A DNA stretch of 64,000 nucleotides from contig NZ_PQCD01000003.1 of the NCBI RefSeq assembly GCF_002964705.1, forward strand, positions 99,490 through 163,489, written 5' to 3'. Of the stretch, positions 1 to 7,856 are shown piece by piece. The notes under the pieces are model-generated. The model made no database searches. It saw only the letters and a list, made by a program, of their open reading frames with translations, and was not told the DNA's origin. Positions within the stretch are counted from its first letter, which is position 1, and each line of letters begins with the position of its first letter. A program made the translations under genes and the position numbers. This DNA comes from Pseudoalteromonas sp. T1lg75 (GTDB lineage Bacteria; Pseudomonadota; Gammaproteobacteria; Enterobacterales; Alteromonadaceae).

Positions 1-127
1 GTCCCACCCAAGCGATTTTATCGCCGCTTAGCAATACAGCGCCGTTTTCGATAATACCGTAGTCATCGTTGGCGGTCGCAACCATGGTTGCGATATTGGC
101 ATCAATAATAACCTGATCAATGTGCAT
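1..127 (-). CDS. hutI: Imidazolonepropionase, N-terminal part (runs off window)
   Basis: Only the first 42 codons are inside the window. The translation has the N-terminal beta-strand pattern of imidazolonepropionase: a short strand, IATM, then DDYGIIENGAVLL and IAWVG. This enzyme opens the imidazolone ring in histidine degradation (HutH-HutU-HutI-HutG). The ATG at 127 is preceded by a good ribosome binding site (TTGGAG, seven bases upstream). A HutC-like palindrome lies 24 bp upstream, which supports the identification. Other amidohydrolases share this N-terminal fold, so the call rests on the motif plus the operator. The metal-binding and catalytic parts are outside the window. Confidence 0.78.
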   Translation of the reverse strand, partial: MHIDQVIIDANIATMVATANDDYGIIENGAVLLSGDKIAWVG

Positions 128-150
128 GCTGTTCTCCAAAATAAGCCCTA

Positions 151-164
151 CTTGTATAGACAAG
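151..164. promoter_or_regulatory. Candidate HutC operator upstream of hutI
   Basis: The sequence CTTGTATAGACAAG has 5-bp arms CTTGT/ACAAG around a 4-bp centre, which resembles the TTGTATA-type palindrome bound by the GntR-family histidine-utilisation repressor HutC. It overlaps a possible -10 element (CATAAT on the minus strand) and lies just upstream of hutI. Induction by urocanate would be expected; that is inference from the family. hutC itself is not in the window. Confidence 0.6.
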
Positions 165-276
165 AAATTATGCGCCATGTTACACACGGCCAGTGGGCAG
201 CGCAAAATTTATCACCCATGAGAAAAACACCCATTCGCCGCGAGTGTTAAGTTAACTGTGCAGTAATCTTTGCGCT

Positions 277-1038
277 TTAAATATCATGGCCGTAGGTAAA
301 ACCAAGTTCCTCGATGGCACCGCCGTTAATGACCCGAGCCACCGGCTGCTCGGCACTAAATTGGGGGACCTGGGTTCCCCTTCGCTGACAATGCACTTGG
401 TAGTAGTTCTGTTTAGACGGGTGGCTCGGATGAACCAGGTTGTAAATGGGTTGCGCCTGCGGGTAGTGTTGAATCAAGGTCAGGATACCGGCTATCACAT
501 CATCGCGATGCACCATATTCACCTTATCCTCCGGGTGCGAGGATAGGGTTTTACCGGCAACAAAGCGACCCGGCTCACGGTTAGGCCCGACCAAGCCGCC
601 TAAGCGCAGCACCTTAGCTCCGGCAGCCAGCGTCGTTTGTTCCGCCTGAGCGAGACGCTGTTGCCGCGCCGTTGCTAAGCTCAAAGCACTGCGCTCATCG
701 TACTGACCGCTTTGCTGATCATAAATCCCGGTACTGGAGCACAGCACAAAGCCTTTACCATTGAGCTGCTGATATAAAGCCAGGGCATGCTCCAGGCTTT
801 GCTGATAGTTACTTGGTTGACGTCTGGCGCCTGGGCTCATGGCACACACCCAATAGGCATCCGTCAGGGACACATTGTGCACAAGCGTACCCTCGTCTTG
901 CAGTGCAAATTGGCGCTCATGGGCTTGCGTTCCCTGCTCTCGATGCGTTGCCTCTACCTGCCAGCCCTGGGTCAAAGCCTCTTGCGCCAGAGCCTCGCCA
1001 AGCCAACCGGCGCCGATGATTACTAGTTTCTTATCCAT
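277..1038 (-). CDS. SDR-family NAD(P)-dependent epimerase/reductase-like protein
   Basis: This 253-aa protein starts with a Rossmann dinucleotide-binding motif, GAGWLGEALA (about residues 9-18), and has the SSTGIYD segment of extended short-chain dehydrogenases near residue 101. It resembles the small YeeZ-type 'NAD-dependent epimerase' group rather than a true sugar epimerase, since the canonical YxxxK is not obvious. The substrate cannot be told from sequence. It is transcribed divergently from hemN and lies upstream of hutI on the same strand with a 149-bp gap that has its own regulatory site, so it is probably not in the hut operon. Confidence 0.8.
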   Translation of the reverse strand: MDKKLVIIGAGWLGEALAQEALTQGWQVEATHREQGTQAHERQFALQDEGTLVHNVSLTDAYWVCAMSPGARRQPSNYQQSLEHALALYQQLNGKGFVLCSSTGIYDQQSGQYDERSALSLATARQQRLAQAEQTTLAAGAKVLRLGGLVGPNREPGRFVAGKTLSSHPEDKVNMVHRDDVIAGILTLIQHYPQAQPIYNLVHPSHPSKQNYYQVHCQRRGTQVPQFSAEQPVARVINGGAIEELGFTYGHDI

Positions 1039-1129
1039 TTATTCGCTCACCCTTGTCGTGCACTGCATCAGTTCTGAGATTAAGCTCATCATACTATTGC
1101 CGCCCCAAACCGAACAAGCACCGCAATTA

Positions 1130-1143
1130 TTGCTGCAGATCAA
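1130..1143. promoter_or_regulatory. FNR/EtrA-type box upstream of hemN
   Basis: TTGCTGCAGATCAA differs at one position from the FNR consensus TTGAT-N4-ATCAA. Its centre is about 68 bp before the hemN start codon. Oxygen-independent coproporphyrinogen oxidase genes are commonly induced by FNR/Anr/EtrA under low oxygen, so the placement fits. No transcription start is known here. Confidence 0.55.
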
Positions 1144-1204
1144 CACCCCACCCGAGACTTTTATTTACACTGCTTCTTATCATTAACCAAAGTAGATATG
1201 CGTC

Positions 1205-2575
1205 GTGATCAAACAAGTGCAGTGGCAAAGTAAGCTAATCAACAAATATAACGTCTCAGGGCCAAGATACACCTCTTACCCAACGGCTTTACAGCTGGAG
1301 TCCGGAGCCAATACACAAACCCTGGTGCGGGCTATAGAGCAGTGCCCAAGCGGTGGGCTGTCCTTGTATATTCATATCCCCTTCTGCCATCAGCTGTGCT
1401 ACTACTGCGGCTGTAATAAGGTGGTCACCCGCCATCAGCATAAGGCCGACCTGTATCTGGATTATCTGAGCAAGGAAATGGCCTTGCTGAGCACGCATTG
1501 TCAGCACCTGGAGGTGCAACAGTTGCATTTAGGCGGCGGTACACCCACCTTCTTAGATAAAGCACAAATGGCCCGCTTGATGGCGATGCTGGAGCAATAC
1601 TTCACCTTGGCCGGGGATGGCGAGCGCAGCATAGAAGTTGACCCGAGGGATCTCGCCCTTGAGCGGATCGATGAATTACAGCAACTGGGGTTCAATCGCA
1701 TTTCCTTCGGAGTTCAGGATTTCAATGATGAGGTGCAACTGGCGGTCAACCGCCCGCAATGTGCCAATGAGGTCGAAGCCCTGGTGCGCCGCGCCAAAGA
1801 GGTGGGCTTTAATTCGGTTAATGTGGATATGATCTATGGCCTGCCGCTGCAAACTCCCGAATCTTTTGCCGTCTCCATCGAGCGCTTATTGGCTATCGGC
1901 CCGGATCGGGTGTCGGTATTTAACTATGCGCACCTGCCGAGCCGTTTTGCCGCCCAGCGTAAGATTAAAGATGCCGACTTGCCCAGTGCCGCGGCCAAGC
2001 TGACCATGTTTAAACAAACCCTGGAGCGCATGATAGCGGCAGACTACCAGTTTATCGGCATGGATCACTTCGCCAAAAAGGATGATGAACTGGCCATCGC
2101 CCAGCGCGAGGGGCATCTGCATCGTAACTTCCAGGGTTATACCCTAGGTGGCGACCTGCCCTTGCTCGGCCTTGGGGTGTCGGCCATTTCGCAATTGCAC
2201 GGGCATATCATCCAAAATCAAAAGGAGCTAAAAAGCTATTATGGGGCTTTGGAGCAAAATCAGTTGAGCGCCTGCAAGGAAATCCGCTTAACGGACGAAG
2301 ACGAGTTAAGGGCGGCGGTGATCAAGCAGTTAATCTGTCACTTTGAGCTCGATATGGCGGCATTTTCACAGCGCTACAAATTCGACTTTAAACAGCACTT
2401 TGCCGCTGAGTTAGCGCAACTACAGGGCTTTATCGACGATGATATGCTAACTATCAAGGACGACATTATCAGCATTAACGCCTCCGGCGTGCTCTTTATT
2501 CGCATCATCTGCATGTGTTTTGATGCTTACCTGCAAAGCCAGCTCAATCAGCAGCGTTTCTCTCGGGTTATCTGA
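1205..2575 (+). CDS. hemN: Oxygen-independent coproporphyrinogen III oxidase
   Basis: Radical-SAM enzyme of 456 aa (E. coli HemN has 457) that decarboxylates coproporphyrinogen III to protoporphyrinogen IX in haem synthesis without oxygen. The N-terminus has the family sequence KYNVSGPRYTSYPTA. The radical-SAM cluster motif CxxxCxxC is at C61, C65 and C68, followed by C70, and GGGTPTF (about 110-116) is the SAM-contacting glycine motif. The start is a GTG; no good upstream ATG is in frame. An FNR-like box precedes it. In E. coli hemN neighbours yihI, as here, though the genes converge. A bidirectional terminator follows. Confidence 0.96.
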   Translation: MIKQVQWQSKLINKYNVSGPRYTSYPTALQLESGANTQTLVRAIEQCPSGGLSLYIHIPFCHQLCYYCGCNKVVTRHQHKADLYLDYLSKEMALLSTHCQHLEVQQLHLGGGTPTFLDKAQMARLMAMLEQYFTLAGDGERSIEVDPRDLALERIDELQQLGFNRISFGVQDFNDEVQLAVNRPQCANEVEALVRRAKEVGFNSVNVDMIYGLPLQTPESFAVSIERLLAIGPDRVSVFNYAHLPSRFAAQRKIKDADLPSAAAKLTMFKQTLERMIAADYQFIGMDHFAKKDDELAIAQREGHLHRNFQGYTLGGDLPLLGLGVSAISQLHGHIIQNQKELKSYYGALEQNQLSACKEIRLTDEDELRAAVIKQLICHFELDMAAFSQRYKFDFKQHFAAELAQLQGFIDDDMLTIKDDIISINASGVLFIRIICMCFDAYLQSQLNQQRFSRVI

Positions 2576-2589
2576 AAACGCTAGACAGC

Positions 2590-2616
2590 AAAAAGCCGCC
2601 AACAGGCGGCTTTTTT
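2590..2616. terminator. Bidirectional rho-independent terminator, hemN / DUF2489
   Basis: Stem AAAGCCGCC / GGCGGCTTT with an AACA loop, A-rich on the left and T-rich on the right, so it can end transcripts from both the hemN side and the converging DUF2489 operon. Confidence 0.9.
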
Positions 2617-2647
2617 GTGGATATACATGCCGGTTAGGCGTAAATAG

Positions 2648-3148
2648 CTACATAAATACGTGTTTGCTATTTGGGTCTGCATCAAAATGCATGACCAGCT
2701 TTTCGCTATCGGCCAGGATTTGCTCTTCAAGCTCCTGCTCTTTGCGCCAACGGGCACTGTCTTGCTTAAAGATTTCCTTTTTCGAATACTTCTTGCGTGC
2801 ATCATGAGTCGGCAGGTCTTTGACCGCCTCATACATGGCAAACACACCCGGGTATTCCACTTCCAAGTTCAGCTCTTGCGCACAGCTGTGCTGGCTCATC
2901 AATACCCATACTCGCAAACAGCCCTCGGAGTATTCGCACTGACCCTCTTTCATGGCCTTGGCGATCAGGTTAATGCTATCGCTCAGTTTGGCGTTACGGG
3001 CGGCACGTTTTTGCGCATATTCTGCCTGCTGTTTTGCCAAACGCTGGTTTTGCTCACGTACCTGCCACAATAAGCGGCCTGCATAAAATGCCAAGCCGGC
3101 AACGATCAAGGCACCAATAATTAGAGCTATGATCCACGGGCTAGTCAT
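2648..3148 (-). CDS. DUF2489 family membrane-anchored protein
   Basis: A 166-aa protein with one N-terminal transmembrane segment (about residues 5-27) followed by a coiled, charged region and a soluble domain matching the DUF2489 family, which sits next to yihI in many gammaproteobacteria. Its function is unknown. The start codon overlaps the end of yihI by 4 bp (ATGA-type), so the two are translationally coupled and belong to one operon with the methyltransferase upstream. Confidence 0.85.
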   Translation of the reverse strand: MTSPWIIALIIGALIVAGLAFYAGRLLWQVREQNQRLAKQQAEYAQKRAARNAKLSDSINLIAKAMKEGQCEYSEGCLRVWVLMSQHSCAQELNLEVEYPGVFAMYEAVKDLPTHDARKKYSKKEIFKQDSARWRKEQELEEQILADSEKLVMHFDADPNSKHVFM

Positions 3149-3717
3149 TTTTCATCCTCGTCATCAAGCCATTCATCGGCCAAAGAGTCATTCATATAGT
3201 CATCAAGCAGGTCTTCGTCGTCCTCGAAGTCGTCATCCAAACCGAGGATTTCACATAGCTGCTGATGGCGCTCAACCTTAGCATTAAAGTACTTGGCGTC
3301 TTTACCTTGCAAGATTTCGCCATTGTCGTGACGCTCGATTAGGGCCAATAGACGCTCATCGGACTCCAATTGCTCCAGCTCCTGCTCCGGCGTCAGCTCC
3401 GGTTCTTTATAGGTGCTCAGCACGGCTTGCGGTTTAAGGTCTTTGCGCACCTGCGGCTTTTGCGGCTGCGCCTTAACGGCCTCTGGGGTCAGGCTAACCG
3501 GCTTTTTACTGCCAACGCGATTATCTCCGCTGGCACTGCCCTTGGCTTCTGTGCTTTCCACCTTTAACAGCTGGGAGTTACGGTTACCCGCCTGGGCACC
3601 CTTGGTCTTTTTCTTGGCGCGCAGCTCTTTTAGCGCACGAAGCTCTCTCAATTTGTCTTTACTTAAGCGCGCGGTGCCATTGTTAATGACTTTGCGTGAC
3701 TTTTTCTTTCTGGTCAT
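3145..3717 (-). CDS. yihI: YihI, activator of the Der GTPase
   Basis: A 190-aa protein with the YihI layout: a very basic N-terminus (MTRKKKSRK), a low-complexity middle, and a strongly acidic C-terminus (DDDFEDDEDLLDDY). YihI stimulates GTP hydrolysis by Der (EngA) and so acts in late 50S ribosome assembly. The linkage to hemN and to the csrC-like RNA is the same as in E. coli. It lies 9 bp after the methyltransferase gene and overlaps DUF2489 by 4 bp. Confidence 0.92.
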   Translation of the reverse strand: MTRKKKSRKVINNGTARLSKDKLRELRALKELRAKKKTKGAQAGNRNSQLLKVESTEAKGSASGDNRVGSKKPVSLTPEAVKAQPQKPQVRKDLKPQAVLSTYKEPELTPEQELEQLESDERLLALIERHDNGEILQGKDAKYFNAKVERHQQLCEILGLDDDFEDDEDLLDDYMNDSLADEWLDDEDEK

Positions 3718-3726
3718 AGCGTGTCT

Positions 3727-4374
3727 CTACGTTGCGGGCTTTGTTAAAAAAATGACATCGGCCGCGATAAATTCAAGGGTTAATCCAAAACGCTCGGCAA
3801 TATAGGCAAAGGTTTCTTTGCTATAAAAGGCTATGTGCGTCGGATCATTTTTGTAGTGCCAAGTGGCAAAGCGTTGTACATCGATCACCAGTTTTGTCAT
3901 TAACGCTAACGTCCCACCTGGGCGTAATAATTCTAGCCACACCTGCAATTGCTGTTGCGGTTGTGCTAGGTGCTCGATCACTTCGGTACTACAAACGAAG
4001 TCATAACGAGCCTGTAATACCTGTTGTTGAGGCTGGTAATACAGATCATACAAGGCCACGGTATGCCCTTGCTCTTGTAGCATGGTTGCCAACATGGGCG
4101 CAGGGCCACAGCCGAAGTCCAAACCTGAACTGGCCATCGTCAAACGCTCATTCAAGGGCGTAAAAATCCGTGTAAGAAAGCGACGGTAACCTTCATCATT
4201 GAGGTCATTCTCGTGCTGATCATAGATGGCTTTTTCATCGGCCGCACTTAGGTGCTGATACGCGGCCACAAACACTAAGGCGCAATCGGCACATTGCCAA
4301 TAGTCGCGTACTTTATCTTGATGATAATGGCTGATTTGCGCACTGTCGCACAAGGGGCAGGAGATCGCTTTCAT
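3727..4374 (-). CDS. Class I SAM-dependent methyltransferase with N-terminal zinc-ribbon-like Cys pairs
   Basis: The protein begins with two Cys pairs, CPLC and CADC, which look like a zinc ribbon. A class I methyltransferase domain follows, with motif I LDFGCGP and a CSTEVIEHL post-I segment (PF13489-like). I chose the ATG at 4374 (215 aa); an ATG at 4383 adds three residues. The frame stays open to 4446, but that extension would run through the terminator of the csrC-like RNA, so it is unlikely to be translated. No clear Shine-Dalgarno is visible at either ATG. The substrate is unknown. It is the first gene of an operon with yihI and DUF2489. Confidence 0.82.
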   Translation of the reverse strand: MKAISCPLCDSAQISHYHQDKVRDYWQCADCALVFVAAYQHLSAADEKAIYDQHENDLNDEGYRRFLTRIFTPLNERLTMASSGLDFGCGPAPMLATMLQEQGHTVALYDLYYQPQQQVLQARYDFVCSTEVIEHLAQPQQQLQVWLELLRPGGTLALMTKLVIDVQRFATWHYKNDPTHIAFYSKETFAYIAERFGLTLEFIAADVIFLTKPAT

Positions 4375-4395
4375 GGTGCGCATTGTAACAGGACA

Positions 4396-4677
4396 AATAA
4401 AAAGGCGGTAGAGCAAAACTCTACCGCCGGATAACTCGAGCGCCAACTACTATTGGACACTTCTCCCTTCGACTTTTTTATCAGTCTGTATTTATTATTT
4501 TTATTATTATTACTTTCCGTATTGTTGTTATTTTTCTTCCGTGTGGTGCTTTATTTTTCTCGGTCTTCCTAACGCTTTCTACTTCTTCCATGTGGTGCAT
4601 CTTTCGATGCTCCCCTAGCGCACTAGCTTGTCGCGCTTCCTATGCTCTGATCCCTGTTGTAATTCTTTGTTGCGACA
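4396..4677 (-). ncRNA. csrC: CsrB/CsrC-family regulatory RNA (CsrA-sequestering)
   Basis: No ORF fits here, but the minus strand carries about eight GGA motifs, mostly in AGGA, GGGA, TGGA or CGGA context. On the plus strand the TCC cores are near 4464, 4516, 4538, 4567, 4587, 4611, 4638 and 4651. They alternate with A-rich linkers and short hairpins such as GCATC-GAAA-GATGC. The RNA ends in a strong terminator (stem 4404-4413/4419-4428, then a T run). This is the hallmark of CsrA-binding RNAs. In E. coli csrC lies between engB (yihA) and yihI; here the RNA lies between cytochrome c4-engB and the methyltransferase-yihI operon. The 5' end is estimated from a weak promoter (TTGTAA at 4711-4706, 16 bp, TAAATT at 4689-4684). 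Confidence 0.78.
4404..4428 (-). terminator. Terminator of the csrC-like RNA
   Basis: A perfect 10-bp stem, GGCGGTAGAG with CTCTACCGCC, around a 5-base loop. On the minus strand it is followed by CTTTTTATTT. It ends only about 20-30 bp before the methyltransferase start codon, so that operon depends on read-through or on a promoter inside the RNA gene. Confidence 0.9.
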
Positions 4678-4696
4678 GCAGATAATTTACTGACTC

Positions 4697-4720
4697 ATAA
4701 ATTAGTTACAACTAATTTAT
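4697..4720. promoter_or_regulatory. Perfect 11-bp inverted repeat over the csrC-like promoter
   Basis: Arms ATAAATTAGTT and AACTAATTTAT are separated by 2 bp. The palindrome covers the proposed -35 region of the RNA gene, so it is a candidate regulator site. The regulator is not identifiable from sequence. Confidence 0.5.
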
Positions 4721-4832
4721 AACTTTTTTATTAAAAAACACCTATTCAGTTATAGTTAACACTAGTCTTTTCATTAAGTTAGCATTAATTGACCATTTAA
4801 TTTGAGCAATAACCCACATGCAACCATGGTCA

Positions 4833-4856
4833 ATGTCTCACAAGCAAGTAAGACAT
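4833..4856. promoter_or_regulatory. Inverted repeat, candidate UvrY/GacA-type upstream site
   Basis: Arms ATGTCTCAC and GTAAGACAT (one mismatch) flank a 6-bp spacer. The centre is about 165 bp upstream of the estimated RNA start. Distant upstream palindromes bound by UvrY/GacA/SirA drive csrB/rsm genes in related bacteria. The sequence is not a canonical TGTAAG-N6-CTTACA box, so the assignment is inferred from position. Confidence 0.35.
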
Positions 4857-4880
4857 ATCCCTGCGTAAAAAGACCCGTAA

Positions 4881-4906
4881 AAAAAAGCAGCTAATGCTGC
4901 TTTTTT
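4881..4906. terminator. Terminator downstream of cytochrome c4
   Basis: Stem AAAAAGCAGC / GCTGCTTTTT with a TAAT loop and A/T runs on both sides. It ends the cytochrome c4 transcript on the minus strand. Confidence 0.88.
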
Positions 4907-4958
4907 AAATACTTAACTAAGGTGTCGCCGTTCAGACGTCCACTCTAAGCAGAAACTC

Positions 4959-5591
4959 TTAGTGCAAGCCACCTAGGTACTTAGAAAGTACTTCAATGTC
5001 TTTATCCGTTAGCTTCATCGCGATATCACGCATCATGCCGTTGTGGTCGTTTGCACGCACACCGCTGCGGAATTTCTCAAGCTGACTCTTGATGTACTCA
5101 GGATGCTGGAAAGACACCTTAGGGAAACCTGCTAGTGAGGTACCGTTACCACGAGGACCGTGACACGCTGCACAGGCTGGAATACCGCGCTCGGCATCAC
5201 CGGCTTTGTAAAGCTGTTGACCAACGGCCACTACGTCTTCAGGAGTCGAGCCTTCAGACATATGTAAAGATGAGAAGTAAGCAGCCAAGTCTTTCATGTC
5301 CTGATCGCTTAGCGGCATAGCCATACCGCTCATAACAGGATCCATACGACCCTCTTTGCCCCCAGTGCTCATGCCTAGCTTGAATTCTTTCAATTGCTTG
5401 TAGATATACTCGGCATGCTGACCTGCAATCTTAGGGTACATAGTGACAGGCGCGTTACCATCTGCGCCGTGACAAGCCGCACAAGTTGCCGATTTGTCTT
5501 TACCAGCGTTAATGTCGCCATCGAATGCTGCTGCGTTGTTTGCACTCAACACACCAACTAGCATAGTTAAAGATAGAGCTAATTTCTTCAT
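4959..5591 (-). CDS. Cytochrome c4 (dihaem)
   Basis: A 210-aa periplasmic electron carrier. A signal peptide ends at the AAA-F site near residue 22. Two class I cytochrome c domains follow, with haem motifs CAACH at residues 37-41 and again near residue 142, each with a downstream Met ligand region. Cytochrome c4 donates electrons to terminal oxidases such as cbb3 and acts in respiratory chains of Shewanella, Vibrio and Pseudomonas. It is divergent from engB, an arrangement known in Shewanella-like genomes, and has its own terminator. Confidence 0.95.
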   Translation of the reverse strand: MKKLALSLTMLVGVLSANNAAAFDGDINAGKDKSATCAACHGADGNAPVTMYPKIAGQHAEYIYKQLKEFKLGMSTGGKEGRMDPVMSGMAMPLSDQDMKDLAAYFSSLHMSEGSTPEDVVAVGQQLYKAGDAERGIPACAACHGPRGNGTSLAGFPKVSFQHPEYIKSQLEKFRSGVRANDHNGMMRDIAMKLTDKDIEVLSKYLGGLH

Positions 5592-5846
5592 GGTAAATTC
5601 TCTGTTCCAGACCCTGTATTCAAATACAATCGTTTCGATGCAATGGCACTATTCTACACGATAAAAATTTCTCTGGCACGTTTTCTACCCATATTAAACT
5701 TATAAAAAGCGGGGTTTTAAGGAAAAAAAGTGATGCAAACAGGATTTAAATCAATTTATCCTGCGCTTGGAGAGCCTTTAGGTTCAACCCAATCTGATAT
5801 AAAATAGCCTTTAGATCAGTTTCGAGCCCCCACTTCAGGAGTCAAT

Positions 5847-6494
5847 GTGGCCAAATCACGTGTCAACTACACAAAAGCGGAATTCATTACCAGTGCCCCG
5901 GATATTACAAAACTTCCGGAAGATACTGGTATCGAAATCGCGTTCGCTGGGCGCTCAAACGCCGGAAAATCAAGCTCGCTCAATACCCTCACCGAGCAAA
6001 AATTGGCGCGTACCAGTAAAACTCCTGGCCGTACCCAATTAATTAATGCCTTTGCCCTGGGTGAAGATCAGCGCTTGATCGACCTTCCCGGCTATGGCTT
6101 CGCCAAGGTGCCACTGGAAATGAAAAAGAAGTGGCAAAAATCGTTAGGCGAGTATCTGCAAAAACGCCAAAGCCTTAAAGGTCTGGTGGTACTGATGGAT
6201 ATTCGCCATCCATTAAAAGACTTGGATAGACAGCTTATCGAATGGGCCAGCGGCAGCGATATTCCGGTGTTGGCGCTACTCACCAAGGCCGATAAATTCA
6301 AACAGGGTAAGCGTAAATCCGAAGTACTTAAGGTGCGTCGAGAGCTGGCCGAAGTCTCCGAGTCTATCAAGGTACACGCCTTTTCTTCCCTCAAAGGCAC
6401 CGGCTTGAACGAGCTGCAAAAACAGCTTGATGAATGGTTTTTGGGCCCGGTTCAGGTTAACCCGCCGAGCGAAAACGAAGCCGCTCCAGAGTAA
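5847..6494 (+). CDS. engB: Ribosome biogenesis GTPase EngB (YsxC/YihA)
   Basis: A 215-aa TrmE-Era-EngA-YihA-type GTPase needed for 50S assembly. G1 is GRSNAGKS (35-42), G3 is DLPG, G4 is TKAD and a G5-like SSLKG follows. The in-frame start is a GTG at 5847 with AGGAG at 5838-5841. An ATG two bases upstream is in another frame. The last 43 bp overlap the converging DUF1285 gene. It keeps the E. coli-like order polA - RNA - engB - csrC - yihI, with two genes inserted. Confidence 0.96.
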   Translation: MAKSRVNYTKAEFITSAPDITKLPEDTGIEIAFAGRSNAGKSSSLNTLTEQKLARTSKTPGRTQLINAFALGEDQRLIDLPGYGFAKVPLEMKKKWQKSLGEYLQKRQSLKGLVVLMDIRHPLKDLDRQLIEWASGSDIPVLALLTKADKFKQGKRKSEVLKVRRELAEVSESIKVHAFSSLKGTGLNELQKQLDEWFLGPVQVNPPSENEAAPE

Positions 6495-7009
6495 ATCACA
6501 AATTCCTGCTGCGTGGTCTCAACCAACTCCTGAGCCCACGCATAAAATACCGCCCGCGAAATCTTGGCCTCGACATTATGAGGCAACTGCAAATAAGGCA
6601 CTTCCTGGCCTTGTGCATCTTTACGTACCAGCAAAGGGTGCGCTGCACCGACTATGAACTCACGGCCGATATTGTCACGGCAAATCACCAGCGGATGCTC
6701 GGCATCGTGCTCCGGCAACTCTTGCAGACGCCAATCTACGATCAGCAGGGGCGCATCGGCAACGCTGATGGCCATTTTTTCAACCGGTGTTTTTAAGTAA
6801 TACTGACCCTGCTCGCGGCACAGCACCTTGGCAAAAAGTTGCACCAGAGGCAAACGCTTAATCGCACTGCCCTGGTGATGCCAAACACCATCGGCGCTAA
6901 TATGAATGTCAATGGCGCCGCAATCCTGCGGCTGCCACTGCTCCATCGGCGCGCTTTGCTGTTCGATCAAGCGCGACAAGGAGGCTAAAGGATCGTTATT
7001 TTGACTCAT
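6452..7009 (-). CDS. DUF1285 family protein
   Basis: A 185-aa soluble protein with the conserved DUF1285 pattern, including [20 protein letters not shown] near the N-terminus and a YYLKTPVEK segment. Known members have two small beta-barrel-like domains; no enzymatic function is established. It overlaps the upstream yceI-like gene by 14 bp, so they form a two-gene operon, and overlaps engB 3' end to 3' end by 43 bp. Confidence 0.86.
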   Translation of the reverse strand: MSQNNDPLASLSRLIEQQSAPMEQWQPQDCGAIDIHISADGVWHHQGSAIKRLPLVQLFAKVLCREQGQYYLKTPVEKMAISVADAPLLIVDWRLQELPEHDAEHPLVICRDNIGREFIVGAAHPLLVRKDAQGQEVPYLQLPHNVEAKISRAVFYAWAQELVETTQQEFVIYSGAASFSLGGLT

Positions 7010-7583
7010 TCAGGGTCAGCACAAAAGAGACTGGCACGGCGCGGGTAATGGATTTCAACCCGGCCACTTTTTGCAACTCGTCAATGCCCGAGGTCAGGGC
7101 AAAATCAGCAGGCTTTACCAATACCGGGGCCATTGAGCTTACCTGGATATTATTGTTTTTATCCAGGCTGGCCAGCAGATCGATATTAACGGTTTGCGTT
7201 TTCCCATGCAGGCTGACGGTCGCGTCCAGGTTTGCTTGTGCTCGCCCTTGTTGCTTAAGCTCGGCCAAAAGCGCTTTAACGTCCGCCTGCAAAGTTAATG
7301 CAGGAAACTCTACGGTGTTAAATAACATCTTCTGCATGCGTTCGTTACGAATAGGGATCTGCGTTTCCACGCTGGCCAGGTCTATGGTTAAATTAAACTC
7401 ACCGGCGTCGCTCAACACCCCGGAAATCTGCTTAAAGTAATGATTTTCTGCTATTTGGTTATTCTTAACGGAAACAAAATTCACACGGCTTTGGTCATTG
7501 GCCACCTGCCAATCGGCATGAGCCTGAGCACCACCGAATAGCGCGGCGGAGAGCAAAAGTGTACGAGTAATCGAATTAAACAT
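6996..7583 (-). CDS. YceI family periplasmic protein
   Basis: A 195-aa protein with a signal peptide cleaved near AHA-D (residue 23) and a YceI-like lipocalin fold: DWQVANDQSRVNFVSVK at the start and the repeated beta-strand pattern through LHGKTQTVNIDL. Members bind polyisoprenoids in the periplasm; the ligand and role here are unknown. It is followed by DUF1285 with overlapping ends. A minus-strand RNA with its own terminator lies just upstream. Confidence 0.88.
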   Translation of the reverse strand: MFNSITRTLLLSAALFGGAQAHADWQVANDQSRVNFVSVKNNQIAENHYFKQISGVLSDAGEFNLTIDLASVETQIPIRNERMQKMLFNTVEFPALTLQADVKALLAELKQQGRAQANLDATVSLHGKTQTVNIDLLASLDKNNNIQVSSMAPVLVKPADFALTSGIDELQKVAGLKSITRAVPVSFVLTLNESK

Positions 7584-7683
7584 AACGCAGTTCCTTAATT
7601 AGCGAGATTGACCTAGGGTAAGTAGGATCCTAGAACTAGAGTGTAATTGAGATAACGGCGAAAGTTAATATAGGAAGAAAAAG

Positions 7684-7707
7684 CCGGCTTACCAATTAGC
7701 AAGCCGG
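7684..7707 (-). terminator. Terminator upstream of yceI
   Basis: Stem CCGGCTT / AAGCCGG with a 10-base loop, followed on the minus strand by CTTTTTCTTCC. It terminates whatever is transcribed leftward from the polA-yceI gap. Confidence 0.8.
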
Positions 7708-7814
7708 TTATAGCAATCTGGGGAGAAGCTATCAATACGCTGTACCATCGCTAGGCGAGTGGCACATCATCAACAGGATGTCCTACAGGATGAGGACGGG
7801 CGGACTTTACCAAA

Positions 7815-7856
7815 TCACCCCCCATAAATAAACGCCCTCGCCGCCTTTATGCGCAT
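7815..7856 (-). CDS. 13-codon ORF in the RNA upstream of yceI (possible leader peptide)
   Basis: ATG at 7856 with AAGGA seven bases upstream encodes MRIKAARAFIYGG. It lies 27 nt after the estimated transcript start and about 110 nt before the terminator hairpin. The layout (promoter, short ORF, structured region, terminator, operon) is that of an attenuation leader, but the peptide has no run of one regulatory codon. It may also be chance. Confidence 0.3.
   Translation of the reverse strand: MRIKAARAFIYGG

Noticed and set aside
4375..4446. Longer N-terminus for the methyltransferase
   Set aside because: It would be translated through the csrC-like terminator hairpin and adds a non-homologous leader before the CPLC motif.
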